Shown: in pieces, positions 18,046 through 25,919 of the stretch
How the letters are laid out: every line of letters starts with the position of its first letter
How positions within the stretch are numbered: position 1 is the stretch's first letter
DNA from: Spirosoma sp. KCTC 42546
GTDB taxonomy: Bacteria > Bacteroidota > Bacteroidia > Cytophagales > Spirosomataceae
Length of the DNA: 64,000 nucleotides
Assembly: GCF_006965485.1 (NCBI RefSeq)
Contig: NZ_CP041360.1
Location: 1,550,001-1,614,000 of the forward strand
Direction: 5' to 3'
The notes under the pieces: model-generated
The model's database searches: none
What the model was told of the DNA's origin: nothing
What the model saw: only the letters and a program-made list of their open reading frames with translations
Made by a program: the position numbers and the translations under genes

Positions 18046-18618
18046 ATGCCGAATCTGTATATTCTTGCTGGTTGTAACGGCGCAGGAAAAACGTCTGTTG
18101 CATATACCTTGTTACCCGAAGTAGTTGAGTGCAAGGAATTTGTTAATGCGGATGAAATTGCTCGTGGCTTATCACCATTCAATGTTGAGTCAGTTGCCTT
18201 TGAGGCTGGGCGTATCATGCTGGAACGTATTGATTACCTCATTGGGAAACGAGTAGATTTTGCGCTTGAAACAACATTATCAACTCGTTCTTACAGTCAG
18301 CTTATTCGGCGCGTTAAACCGCTTGGCTATACAATCACTCTTGTGTATTCCTGTCTGGATTCGGTTGAACTGGCAAAGGAGAGGGTAAAATCAAGAGTTG
18401 AACAGGGTGGGCATGATATACCTCCTGAGGTAATCGAACGGCGTTATTACCGTAGTTTAAAAAATCTTGTTAACTTGTATCTACCAATCTGCGATACTTG
18501 GATTATCGTTGATAACTCACTAAGTGAACTACGACTAGTCGCAGAAGGGCATGGTTTAGATTATTCTGTTGTTAATCATACAATTTGGTTTTGGCTTCAA
18601 GGACATGGAACAAATTAG
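18046..18618 (+). CDS. Zeta-toxin-like P-loop kinase
   Basis: The 190-residue protein starts with a beta strand and Walker A motif AGCNGAGKTS (about 8-17), then VNADEIARGLSPF (about 33-45), whose Asp is at the zeta-toxin catalytic position, and ALETTLSTRSY (about 72-82). Basic residues in RVKSRVEQGGHDIP and ERRYYRS match the lid region. Zeta toxins phosphorylate UDP-N-acetylglucosamine and block wall synthesis; chromosomal relatives of this short type are less well understood. It overlaps the next small gene by 14 bases and is in an operon with the XRE gene. Confidence 0.78.
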   Translation: MPNLYILAGCNGAGKTSVAYTLLPEVVECKEFVNADEIARGLSPFNVESVAFEAGRIMLERIDYLIGKRVDFALETTLSTRSYSQLIRRVKPLGYTITLVYSCLDSVELAKERVKSRVEQGGHDIPPEVIERRYYRSLKNLVNLYLPICDTWIIVDNSLSELRLVAEGHGLDYSVVNHTIWFWLQGHGTN

Positions 18619-18760
18619 TGTAGTGACCGATACGGAAAAGCTGTTTAAAGGTGCGCAGTTAGCAATTAAAAATATTATTGAAAAAGCTAAACGCGATGAT
18701 CGAACATTAGTTGTCTCACGTGACGGAAAACCTGTCCACGTCAGAGCCCGCGACCTATAA
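18605..18760 (+). CDS. Small partner of the zeta-like kinase (candidate antitoxin)
   Basis: A 51-residue protein beginning at ATG 18605 inside the end of the kinase gene. It has an amphipathic helix (LFKGAQLAIKNIIEKAKRDD) and then a strand-turn segment TLVVSRDGKPVHVRARDL. Small proteins with such a DGKxV ending often follow zeta-like kinases in Bacteroidota. The overlap implies coupled translation, which suits a toxin's partner, but the function is not shown. Confidence 0.6.
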   Translation: MEQISVVTDTEKLFKGAQLAIKNIIEKAKRDDRTLVVSRDGKPVHVRARDL

Positions 18761-18780
18761 GCTAAGCTTCACAAAATATA

Positions 18781-18831
18781 GTCACCAACAAAAAAACGCC
18801 CACGTCCAGCGGGCGTTTTTTTGTTGGTGAC
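18781..18831. terminator. Bidirectional-looking terminator hairpin
   Basis: Arms 18781-18801 and 18811-18831 are perfect 21-bp complements with GCCC at the stem top and A7/T7 blocks within. It ends the XRE/zeta operon, and no gene starts before 18889. Confidence 0.9.
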
Positions 18832-18888
18832 CCAACCGGTCCTATCGCTATCTTTACGATTATCAATTTCTCTTAGCTTAGCAACACC

Positions 18889-20802
18889 ATGAAATACTGG
18901 CTCTACGCACTGCTCGCGTTTGTCATTACCGTTCCGGCTCAGGCACAACTCACATCAACCGCTAACTTTGTTCGGGATAATTACCAGAAAACGGAATACA
19001 AAATCCCCATGCACGACGGCACGAAACTGCATACAACCGTCTACGCCCCGAAGGATGCGTCAGCGACTGCGAAATATCCGTTCATGATGCAGCGGACGTG
19101 CTACAGTGTGGCCCCTTACGGGCCCGATACCTATCCGGCACAGGTTGGCCCGTCGGGAACGCTCATGCGCGACAAGTTTATTTTCGTGTATCAGGACGTG
19201 CGGGGCCGGTGGGCATCCGAAGGCACCTGGACGAACATGACCCCAACCGTAACCGACCAGCAACCCGTTGTGGCCGCGAAGGGTAAAAAGATGGTGACGA
19301 AACCCACCAACACGACCCTTGTCGATGAGAGTTCGGATACCTACGATACCATCGAATGGCTGCTTAAAAACATACCGAACAACAACGGTCGGGTAGGGCA
19401 GTGGGGCATTAGTTATCCTGGTTTTTACACCATTGCCGGTGCCGTAGCGGCTCATCCTGCCCTGAAAGCGTCGTCGCCACAAGCGCCCATCTCCGATTTT
19501 TTCTTCGATGATTTTCACCACAACGGTGCGTTTATTCAGGCGTATCTGTTTACGTACCCTGTATTTGGCGTTCAGCATCCGCAGCCCACTACGCAGGCCT
19601 GGTACAACAACGATTTCATCAATACAAAATCAAAGGATGGTTTTCAGTGGCAGTTAGATCTCGGTCCACTCAAGAATGTCGATAAATACTACAAGGATAA
19701 TTTCTATTGGCAGGAAACCGTCAACCACCCGAACTACGACGAATTCTGGCAGAAACGAAGCATCATTCCGCACCTCAAAAACATCAACCACGCCATGATG
19801 ACCGTCGGGGGCTGGTTCGATGCGGAAGATTTGCCGGGTCCACTGAATATCTACAAAACGGTTGAAAAGAATAATCCGGGCACGTATAACACGCTGGTAA
19901 TGGGGCCGTTCGGGCACGGCCGCTGGTCGCACGAGACGGGGCACACGCTGCATAGCAATGTCTACTTTGGTGATAGCGTAGCCACCTTTTACCAGCGCAA
20001 CATCGAGGCAAAATTCTTTACGCACTTCCTGAAAGGCGCGGGTGATGGCAAGACTGGATTACCCGAAGCCTACCTGTTCAATACGGGCCGGAATGAATGG
20101 AAAACATTCGATAAATGGCCCGCTGCCAATGCGCAACCGATGCAGTTTTTCTTAGCCAGTACTGGGAAACTGGCGCAACAGGCAGGTAACGCGTACTCGG
20201 AATTTGTGAGTGACCCGATGAAGCCGGTGCCTTATACCGAAGACATTACGACTACGCAGGGCTTTACACCATTCAACTACATGTCGGAAGACCAGCGGTT
20301 TGCAGGCCGGCGGCCGGATGTGCTGACCTTCCAAACCGATGCACTGACCGACGACCTGACCCTAGGGGGCGAAATTATGGCGAAACTTAAAGTCAGTACC
20401 ACCGGCACCGATGCCGATTGGGTTGTAAAACTGATCGACGTCTACCCGCCCGACGAACCGAACCACCCGTACATGCCGAACAAGAATATTACCCTCGGCA
20501 ATTATCAACAGATGGTTCGTTCAGAAGTGATGCGAGGACGGTTCCGTAATTCGTTCGAGAAGCCCGAACCCTTTAAACCGGGCGAAGTGACGGACGTGAA
20601 CTTCCGGTTGCAGGATGTATTACACACCTTCAAAAAAGGCCATCGGGTAATGATTCAGGTACAAAGCACCTGGTTCCCACTGATCGACCGTAATCCACAG
20701 ACCTATGTGGATAACATCTTCAAAGCCGATGAAAAAGACTTTCAGAAAGCCACGCATCGAGTGTACGATAGTTCGGTGATTGAGGTACAGGTGCTGAAAT
20801 AA
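18889..20802 (+). CDS. CocE/NonD family alpha/beta hydrolase (X-Pro dipeptidyl-peptidase fold), secreted
   Basis: A signal peptide (about 1-19, ending PAQAQ) precedes a CocE-like hydrolase of 637 residues. MHDGTKLHTTVYAP opens the catalytic domain, QDVRGRW follows, and WGISYPGFY holds the nucleophile Ser in GxSYxG (about residue 175). A catalytic Asp in GGWFDAEDLPG and His in GHGRWSH complete the triad. A C-terminal jelly-roll (about 450-637) matches the X-Pro peptidase C-domain. Family members hydrolyse esters, amides, beta-lactam acyl groups or X-Pro peptides, so the substrate is not predictable. The gene is alone, between two hairpins. Confidence 0.9.
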   Translation: MKYWLYALLAFVITVPAQAQLTSTANFVRDNYQKTEYKIPMHDGTKLHTTVYAPKDASATAKYPFMMQRTCYSVAPYGPDTYPAQVGPSGTLMRDKFIFVYQDVRGRWASEGTWTNMTPTVTDQQPVVAAKGKKMVTKPTNTTLVDESSDTYDTIEWLLKNIPNNNGRVGQWGISYPGFYTIAGAVAAHPALKASSPQAPISDFFFDDFHHNGAFIQAYLFTYPVFGVQHPQPTTQAWYNNDFINTKSKDGFQWQLDLGPLKNVDKYYKDNFYWQETVNHPNYDEFWQKRSIIPHLKNINHAMMTVGGWFDAEDLPGPLNIYKTVEKNNPGTYNTLVMGPFGHGRWSHETGHTLHSNVYFGDSVATFYQRNIEAKFFTHFLKGAGDGKTGLPEAYLFNTGRNEWKTFDKWPAANAQPMQFFLASTGKLAQQAGNAYSEFVSDPMKPVPYTEDITTTQGFTPFNYMSEDQRFAGRRPDVLTFQTDALTDDLTLGGEIMAKLKVSTTGTDADWVVKLIDVYPPDEPNHPYMPNKNITLGNYQQMVRSEVMRGRFRNSFEKPEPFKPGEVTDVNFRLQDVLHTFKKGHRVMIQVQSTWFPLIDRNPQTYVDNIFKADEKDFQKATHRVYDSSVIEVQVLK

Positions 20803-20830
20803 GACAAAGAGTCTAGTTATCTTGTTGTAC

Positions 20831-20915
20831 TTTTTGTCATTCCGACTTTAGGAGGAATCTCAACGCTGTGTAGTAGTCAAGCTTGAGATTCCTCCTAAAG
20901 TCGGAATGACAAAAA
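20831..20915. repeat. 33-bp inverted repeat, GTCATTCCGAC family copy 1
   Basis: Arms 20831-20863 and 20883-20915 are perfect complements around a 19-base loop; pairing continues to 20828/20919 past one bulge. The word TTTTTGTCATTCCGAC begins the arm and GGAGGAATCTCAA ends it. Other copies are at 46705-46788 and 57724-57809. Confidence 0.95.
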
Positions 20916-20965
20916 AGTATTTAGGCAGATTTTAGGCAATCTTACATCTTTATAATTACCAACTT

Positions 20966-21247
20966 ATGAAAGCCATCTGGAACGGCCAAACCATTGCCGA
21001 AAGTAACGACACTGTTGTCGTCGAAAATAATCACTATTTCCCGAAAGAATCCGTGAATTCTGAATTTCTGGCAGACAGTCAAACGCATACGACCTGCCCT
21101 TGGAAAGGACTGGCCTCGTATTATTCGCTGACGGTAGACGGCAAAACGAACACCGACGCGGCCTGGTATTATCCTGATCCTAAATCGGCCGCCAGCCAGA
21201 TCAAAGACCGGGTAGCCTTCTGGAAGGGCGTTACCATCACCGAATGA
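20966..21247 (+). CDS. DUF427 domain protein
   Basis: The 93-residue protein is a single DUF427 domain: KAIWNGQTIAES, then VVVENNHYFPKESV, then TTCPWKGLASYYSLTVDG and DAAWYYPDPKSAA. The family is a small beta-fold of unknown biochemical role. Its stop overlaps the ATG of the ABC ATPase gene (ATGA at 21244-21247), so it is co-translated with the osmolyte transporter, which is unusual context for the family. Confidence 0.9.
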   Translation: MKAIWNGQTIAESNDTVVVENNHYFPKESVNSEFLADSQTHTTCPWKGLASYYSLTVDGKTNTDAAWYYPDPKSAASQIKDRVAFWKGVTITE

Positions 21248-21957
21248 TCGAGATTCAAAACCTGACCAAACGATTTGAGTCGCACACAGCCGTGGACGGG
21301 GTCTCGCTGAGCGTGGGGCCGGGTGAAACACTTGTGTTGCTGGGAACCAGCGGCTGCGGCAAAACGACTACGCTCAAAATGATTAACCGCCTGATCGAAC
21401 CCACCAGCGGATCGATCCGTGTGGCGGGCGTAGATGTTGGACAGCAACCCGGTCCTGAACTTCGCCGACAGATCGGTTATGTGATTCAGGATGGGGGCTT
21501 GTTCCCGCATTATACCATTGCCGAAGCCATCGCCACCGTACCAAAACTTCTTGCTTGGGAACCAGCCGAGATCCAGAAGCGCACCAGCGAGCTAATCGAT
21601 AAGCTTCAGCTCCCTAAATCGGTGCTGAATCGGTATCCCTCCGAATTGAGCGGTGGCCAGCGCCAGCGGGTTGGTCTGGCACGGGCATTGGCGGCCAAAC
21701 CGCCAGTGGTGCTCATGGACGAGCCGTTTGGTGCCCTGGACCCATTCACACGCCGACATGTCCGTCGGGAATTATTTGGCTTAAATGAATTGAAGGAGAC
21801 AACGGTTGTACTCGTTACGCACGATGTCAGCGAAGCCCTCGAACTGGCCGACCGTATTGCGTTGATGGACAAAGGGAAAATCGTGCAGATTGGCCCGCCA
21901 AATGAGTTGCTGAAACAACCCGCCAACGATTTCGTTCGGGATTTTCTGGATTTATGA
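21244..21957 (+). CDS. OpuC/ProV-type osmolyte ABC transporter ATPase
   Basis: The 237-residue ATPase has Walker A GTSGCGKTT (about 34-42), Q-loop YVIQDGG, signature LSGGQRQRVGLARAL and Walker B VVLMDEPFGALDP. The MINRLIEPTSG segment after Walker A is typical of the glycine betaine/carnitine/choline branch. Unlike ProV or OpuCA it ends at residue 237 and lacks CBS domains, so ionic-strength sensing by CBS is not expected. It powers the permease encoded 115 bp downstream. Confidence 0.88.
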   Translation: MIEIQNLTKRFESHTAVDGVSLSVGPGETLVLLGTSGCGKTTTLKMINRLIEPTSGSIRVAGVDVGQQPGPELRRQIGYVIQDGGLFPHYTIAEAIATVPKLLAWEPAEIQKRTSELIDKLQLPKSVLNRYPSELSGGQRQRVGLARALAAKPPVVLMDEPFGALDPFTRRHVRRELFGLNELKETTVVLVTHDVSEALELADRIALMDKGKIVQIGPPNELLKQPANDFVRDFLDL

Positions 21958-21967
21958 AAGGCAAATG

Positions 21968-22056
21968 AAACACAGAGGAACGGAGGGTTAACAGAGTACT
22001 CAGAGAATTAGAGAAAACCTTTGTGCGCTTTGTTAATCCTCCGTTCCTCTGTGTTT
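21968..22056. repeat. 26-bp inverted repeat inside the osmolyte transporter operon
   Basis: AAACACAGAGGAACGGAGGG at 21968 begins a 26-bp arm complementary to 22031-22056 with one G-T wobble. It resembles the ACCACAGAGGCACAGAG family at 46641 and 56289. It lies between two genes that should be co-transcribed. Confidence 0.92.
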
Positions 22057-22072
22057 AAGCAAAAAATAGACG

Positions 22073-23623
22073 ATGCTCGACTTTCTACGACAAAACGCCG
22101 ATAAACTACTGGAGCAGACGTTAACGCACATTGGGCTGACGTTCGTCTCGCTGCTACTGGCGCTGCTGATTGGCGTACCACTGGGTATTCTGATTTCAAG
22201 ACGAACCAAATTGGCAAGCAGTGTGCTGGGGGTAGCTGGTGTCTTACAAACGGTGCCGAGCATCGCTCTATTAGGCTTCCTGATTCCATTGTTGGGGATT
22301 GGCGTTGGTCCCGCTCTGGTGGCTCTTTTTTTGTATGCGCTATTGCCCATTATTCGGAATACGTATGTCGGCATTACGGAGGTTAGCCTTTTGGTGAAAG
22401 AAGCGGCTAAGGGTGTTGGTATGACGGATAATCAGATTTTGACCAAAGTGGAATTGCCACTTGCGCTGCCGGTTATTTTTGCGGGTGTTCGTACCGCAAC
22501 GGTCATCAATGTGGGCGTAGCAACGCTGGCGGCCTACGTAGCGGCTGGCGGACTGGGCGAGTTTATTTTCAGTGGAATTGCGCTGAGCAACGTAAATATG
22601 ATGCTGGCGGGTGCTATTCCGGCTGCCTTACTGGCGGTTGGATTCGATTTTGGGCTGGCCCGATTACAGCATCTGTCGGTCAAAAAACTTCGTGTGGGTG
22701 CAGCCGCTTTTGTGATTTTGGTGCCGTTTCTGTCAGCTTTTTATTTGCTGCCGGGCCGAAACGATAAATTAATTGCAGGCTTTGCCCACGAGTTTTATGG
22801 TCGCGCTGATGGCTATCCCGGTTTGCAGAAAACCTATGGCCTTCAACTTCGTCCTCGGTTAATTGATCAGAATTTAATGTACGAGGCTATTCACCAAAGC
22901 CAGGTGGACATCATCAGCGGTTATTCGACAGATGGCCGGATAAAAGCCTTCGATTTACTGGTTCTGGCTGACAATCGACATGCGTTTCCGCCCTACGGTG
23001 CCGCTCCGGTTGTTCGGCAGGTTGCATTGGATCGCTATCCCGAACTTGGACCAACACTGAATAAACTGGCTGGCAAGCTAACGGATTCGGTAATGACGGC
23101 CCTGAACTATCAGGCAGATTATAAAAAAGAAGCGCCCGAAGCCATAGCTCATGAATTTCTGAAGCAAGCCGGTTTGTACACTACACCGAAACCGGGTGAA
23201 CGAACCGAAACCGTAGTGATGGGATCGAAGGTATTTACGGAACAGTATATTCTGGCTGAGATTTACCGGCAATTAATTGAAGGGCAAACACAGTTAAGAG
23301 TCGTTACGAAAACAGGTCTTGGTGGTACACAAATCTGCTTCGATGCGCTGCGTACGGGAGCCATTGATTTTTACCCTGAATACACGGGCACCGGTTTGCT
23401 GGTTGTTTTACAACCGTCTGCCGCTACTTTGCAACATCTGCCTATGCAGTCAGATTCGGTGTATCAATTTGTGCGGCAGCAGTTTCAGGAGAAGTATAAA
23501 TTAGATTGGTTGAAGCCGTTAGGTTTTAACAACAGTTATTGCCTGATGATGCGAAGGGAACAGTCAAAGCAATTAGGCATTCAGTCGATTGATGATTTGG
23601 TGAAGTATCTGGGTGAAAAGTAA
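22073..23623 (+). CDS. Osmolyte ABC permease fused to a substrate-binding domain with reversed halves
   Basis: Residues 1-205 are an OpuCB/ProW-like permease (helix LTFVSLLLALLIGVPLGILI, then RNTYVGITEVSLLVKEAAKG as the ATPase-contact EAA loop). A span at about 215-232 leads to a tethered OpuAC-type binding domain. In ordinary OpuCC/OsmF proteins the segment with FTEQYIL, GGT, YPEYTGT and GFNNTY comes first and the segment with DGYPGLKKTYG, STDG, FFPxYYAAPLVR and LNKLAGK second. Here DGYPGLQKTYG, GYSTDGRIKAFDL, PPYGAAPVVR and LNKLAGKL come first (about 240-365), and FTEQYILAEIY, KTGLGGTQ, YPEYTGTGLL and LGFNNSYCLMMR follow (about 385-516). Both halves look complete, so the domain appears circularly permuted. 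It should import betaine, choline or similar compatible solutes. Confidence 0.88.
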   Translation: MLDFLRQNADKLLEQTLTHIGLTFVSLLLALLIGVPLGILISRRTKLASSVLGVAGVLQTVPSIALLGFLIPLLGIGVGPALVALFLYALLPIIRNTYVGITEVSLLVKEAAKGVGMTDNQILTKVELPLALPVIFAGVRTATVINVGVATLAAYVAAGGLGEFIFSGIALSNVNMMLAGAIPAALLAVGFDFGLARLQHLSVKKLRVGAAAFVILVPFLSAFYLLPGRNDKLIAGFAHEFYGRADGYPGLQKTYGLQLRPRLIDQNLMYEAIHQSQVDIISGYSTDGRIKAFDLLVLADNRHAFPPYGAAPVVRQVALDRYPELGPTLNKLAGKLTDSVMTALNYQADYKKEAPEAIAHEFLKQAGLYTTPKPGERTETVVMGSKVFTEQYILAEIYRQLIEGQTQLRVVTKTGLGGTQICFDALRTGAIDFYPEYTGTGLLVVLQPSAATLQHLPMQSDSVYQFVRQQFQEKYKLDWLKPLGFNNSYCLMMRREQSKQLGIQSIDDLVKYLGEK

Positions 23624-23666
23624 AGTTAGTACAGTGAACGTTGAAAAATTAATGCAAGAGACCTTT

Positions 23667-23740
23667 GTTCGACCCCTACAGGGTCGTATGTTTATAGCTC
23701 AACACATTTCTATAAACATACGACCCTGTAGGGGTCGAAC
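23667..23740. repeat. 31-bp perfect inverted repeat after the osmolyte transporter
   Basis: Arms 23667-23697 and 23710-23740 (starting GTTCGACCCCTACAGGGTCG) are perfect complements around a 12-base loop. Each arm contains a smaller palindrome, GACCC-CTACA-GGGTC. It starts 43 bp after the stop and may end the transcript. From 23741 to 23871 nothing was recognised. Confidence 0.95.
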
Positions 23741-23871
23741 TAGAATGTAAAGAACTTTCCAACAGAAAATTAACGCCGATAAATTATGAAATCAAGAAGC
23801 CTATTTTCGCAACTGAAGCGTGCAAGTACAGAATTGACGAAGTTTTTGCGTGATGTAAGGCGGGGCATACT

Positions 23872-23895
23872 AAAAGCTGATATCGTGTAGATAAT
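23872..23895 (+). repeat. Shared upstream motif, copy 1
   Basis: AAAGCTGATATCGTGTAGAT ends 30 bp before the DUF1572 gene. A near copy is at 24571-24595, just before the next gene. The two may be a duplicated regulatory site. Confidence 0.5.
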
Positions 23896-23924
23896 TGCAG
23901 TCCTGATTGATTTAATGCAAAACG

Positions 23925-24509
23925 ATGAATGTGCCATCTCATAAGCCTCTGAGTACAGATTATCTGGAAAGCGTAAAAAAGCAGTTTCTCTATTACAAAC
24001 TGCTTGGTGAAAAGACCATGGCCCAGGTGCCCGATGATGCTCTTTTCTGGCAGTACAATCCAGACAGTAATAGCATTGCGCTCATTGTAAAGCACCTATG
24101 GGGTAATATGCTCTCTCGTTGGACCGATTTCTTAACAACAGATGGCGAAAAAGAATGGCGGAGTCGTGATGCTGAGTTTGAGAATGACATTTCGACAAGA
24201 GCTGAATTACTGGCCAGATGGAATGCCGGGTGGACTTGTTTATTGGCGGCTATTGATTCACTAACCGATGAGGACTTACAGAAAGAAATCTTCATTCGAA
24301 ATATGGGTCATTCTGTACTAGAGGCTATTAATCGGCAATTGGCCCACTATCCATATCATGTTGGTCAGATTGTTTTTATCGGGAAGATGATTTGTGGGGA
24401 AAAGTGGCACTCGCTTTCCATTCCGCGTGGAAATTCAGTCGATTATAATGCGGACAAATTCGCTCAACCGAAACGTAAAGAGCATTTCACGGATGAGTTC
24501 ATGCGCTAA
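23925..24509 (+). CDS. DUF1572 (DinB-like four-helix) protein
   Basis: The 194-residue protein matches DUF1572: YLESVKKQFLYYKLLGEKTM, FWQYNPDSNSIALIVKHLWGNMLSRW with a likely metal-binding His, and HYPYHVGQIVFIGKMI near the end with two further His. The family shares the DinB/YfiT metal-binding four-helix fold and is thought to include thiol-dependent transferases; the reaction is unknown. It is cytoplasmic and has its own gap on both sides. Confidence 0.88.
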   Translation: MNVPSHKPLSTDYLESVKKQFLYYKLLGEKTMAQVPDDALFWQYNPDSNSIALIVKHLWGNMLSRWTDFLTTDGEKEWRSRDAEFENDISTRAELLARWNAGWTCLLAAIDSLTDEDLQKEIFIRNMGHSVLEAINRQLAHYPYHVGQIVFIGKMICGEKWHSLSIPRGNSVDYNADKFAQPKRKEHFTDEFMR

Positions 24510-24570
24510 CCGTTGTTGACTATCAGGAGTTTTAAGACGCTACAACATATTACTCCAATGGAGTTGAATA

Positions 24571-24595
24571 AAGGCTGATATTGCGTAGACCAATT
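24571..24595 (+). repeat. Shared upstream motif, copy 2
   Basis: AAGGCTGATATTGCGTAGAC matches copy 1 at 23872-23895 except at a few positions and ends 13 bp before the next start codon. Confidence 0.5.
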
Positions 24596-24607
24596 AGATA
24601 GAAAAAA

Positions 24608-25006
24608 ATGGCAATAAAGATCAGCAAACCGTACTTGATTAGCTGGCTAGCTATTCCTGTACTCAGTCTGATCGGCCTGTTATTCCGCCAACATACGGTA
24701 GACGTTCAGCTTTATGATACCTATTATGTAATAGGGAATACGCACGTTGCTCTAGCTGGATCAGTAGTATTGCTAGTAATTGGAGCAGGGTATTGGCTGA
24801 TTGACTGGCAGAGTAAAACGCCTAATTCGCTGCTTGTCGTGTTACATCTTTTATTGACAATAGGCGTATTGGTACTGTCCGTTTTACCTGCATTTGGTGG
24901 CGATAATCTGATCCCTTCTGATTGGCTTGTTTGGTTGCTACTTACGTTCGTTTTAGCGCAATTTATTTATTTGATAAACATCGTTGCTGCTTGGATACGA
25001 GGGTAA
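24608..25006 (+). CDS. Small four-helix membrane protein resembling a piece of cytochrome oxidase subunit I
   Basis: The 132-residue protein has membrane spans at about 10-26, 48-66, 75-94 and 107-128. The segment VQLYDTYYVIGNTHVALAGS (33-52) strongly resembles the LHDTYYVVAHFHYVLSMG segment of heme-copper oxidase subunit I, where two His bind heme. Here the first His position is Asn44 and the second is His46. It is far too short to be an oxidase (about 500 residues or more) and lacks the other heme and copper ligands that I would expect. No respiratory genes flank it. It could be a stand-alone relative, for instance a heme carrier, or a local resemblance. Confidence 0.7.
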   Translation: MAIKISKPYLISWLAIPVLSLIGLLFRQHTVDVQLYDTYYVIGNTHVALAGSVVLLVIGAGYWLIDWQSKTPNSLLVVLHLLLTIGVLVLSVLPAFGGDNLIPSDWLVWLLLTFVLAQFIYLINIVAAWIRG

Positions 25007-25016
25007 GGGACTATAC

Positions 25017-25919
25017 CTAGCCCGCCAGCAACGTCAGCCATGCGTCTTTTACCTTATTTTCAGTAAGCAATTGTTTTGCTCTGAGGTGGAGCAAATCAGG
25101 TAAATACTGGCACCCCTTACGGGCTTCATCAAATAAGTCGTTCAGGATGCCCGATGCCCGGTACGCATTTACTTTCTCCGTTGTAGGCAGGCTGACGCAA
25201 CTGCCTAATTTCCCCAGATCGTTACCCGTTAAAATAGCACTGTTACGAATAGCCGATGGAATTTGGTCTATCCCCATTCCCATTTGTGGCCGTCCAACAG
25301 CGAACAGCGCATCGACGTTTGCCCGACTGTACCAGTCACCACCGAGCCGCCCAACCAGATCAACACTAGCCTGGTCAATACCGCCGTTGGCGTTGAAAAT
25401 AGACTCCTGAAAATGAGCCATCACAACTTCGCAGATTACTAAATGACCCGTTCCGGGTGTGTCTATACCATTATCCGACTGACTATTCGTATTGATAATC
25501 TGCCGCACTACACACTCATACGAAGCCGGTGATTCTGCCACTCTCGGCGGGCGAACCCGCTCGGAAGGAACGGCTGTAAATCCGGCTTTTTCAAACTCGT
25601 TGACACCCCGTTCAAACTCGGCACTGGCCAGCGAAGCCTGCTCAACCATTGGGTAATTGACCACGTTGATAACCACTTCACCCACTTCCTCCAGGTTGAG
25701 TAGTGTGTGCTTTTTGTGTCCATGTCGGTTTATCGTTGGGGCGAAAATCAGCGTGGGTGGGTTATAGCTGAACATATTGAAAAAACTGAATGGACTCAGG
25801 TTGACATTGCCCTCAGAGTCGATCGTACTGGCAAACGCAATCGGGCGCGGGCCAATGGTGCTAATCATGTAGCGATAAAACTCGTTGGGTTTTAAGTCGG
25901 CAGGATTAATAGTTATCAT
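25017..25919 (-). CDS. Flavin reductase-like FMN-binding protein
   Basis: A 300-residue protein with the split-barrel flavin reductase domain in its first 180 residues: STIGPRPIAFASTIDSEGNV, LSPFSFFNMFSYNPP and GEVVINVVN. The C-terminal 100 residues are a helical extension seen in this subfamily. Its ATG overlaps the fah stop (ATGA), so it is the last gene of the tyrosine catabolism operon. What it reduces in the pathway is unclear; relatives are often found beside fumarylacetoacetase in Bacteroidota. Confidence 0.87.
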   Translation of the reverse strand: MITINPADLKPNEFYRYMISTIGPRPIAFASTIDSEGNVNLSPFSFFNMFSYNPPTLIFAPTINRHGHKKHTLLNLEEVGEVVINVVNYPMVEQASLASAEFERGVNEFEKAGFTAVPSERVRPPRVAESPASYECVVRQIINTNSQSDNGIDTPGTGHLVICEVVMAHFQESIFNANGGIDQASVDLVGRLGGDWYSRANVDALFAVGRPQMGMGIDQIPSAIRNSAILTGNDLGKLGSCVSLPTTEKVNAYRASGILNDLFDEARKGCQYLPDLLHLRAKQLLTENKVKDAWLTLLAG

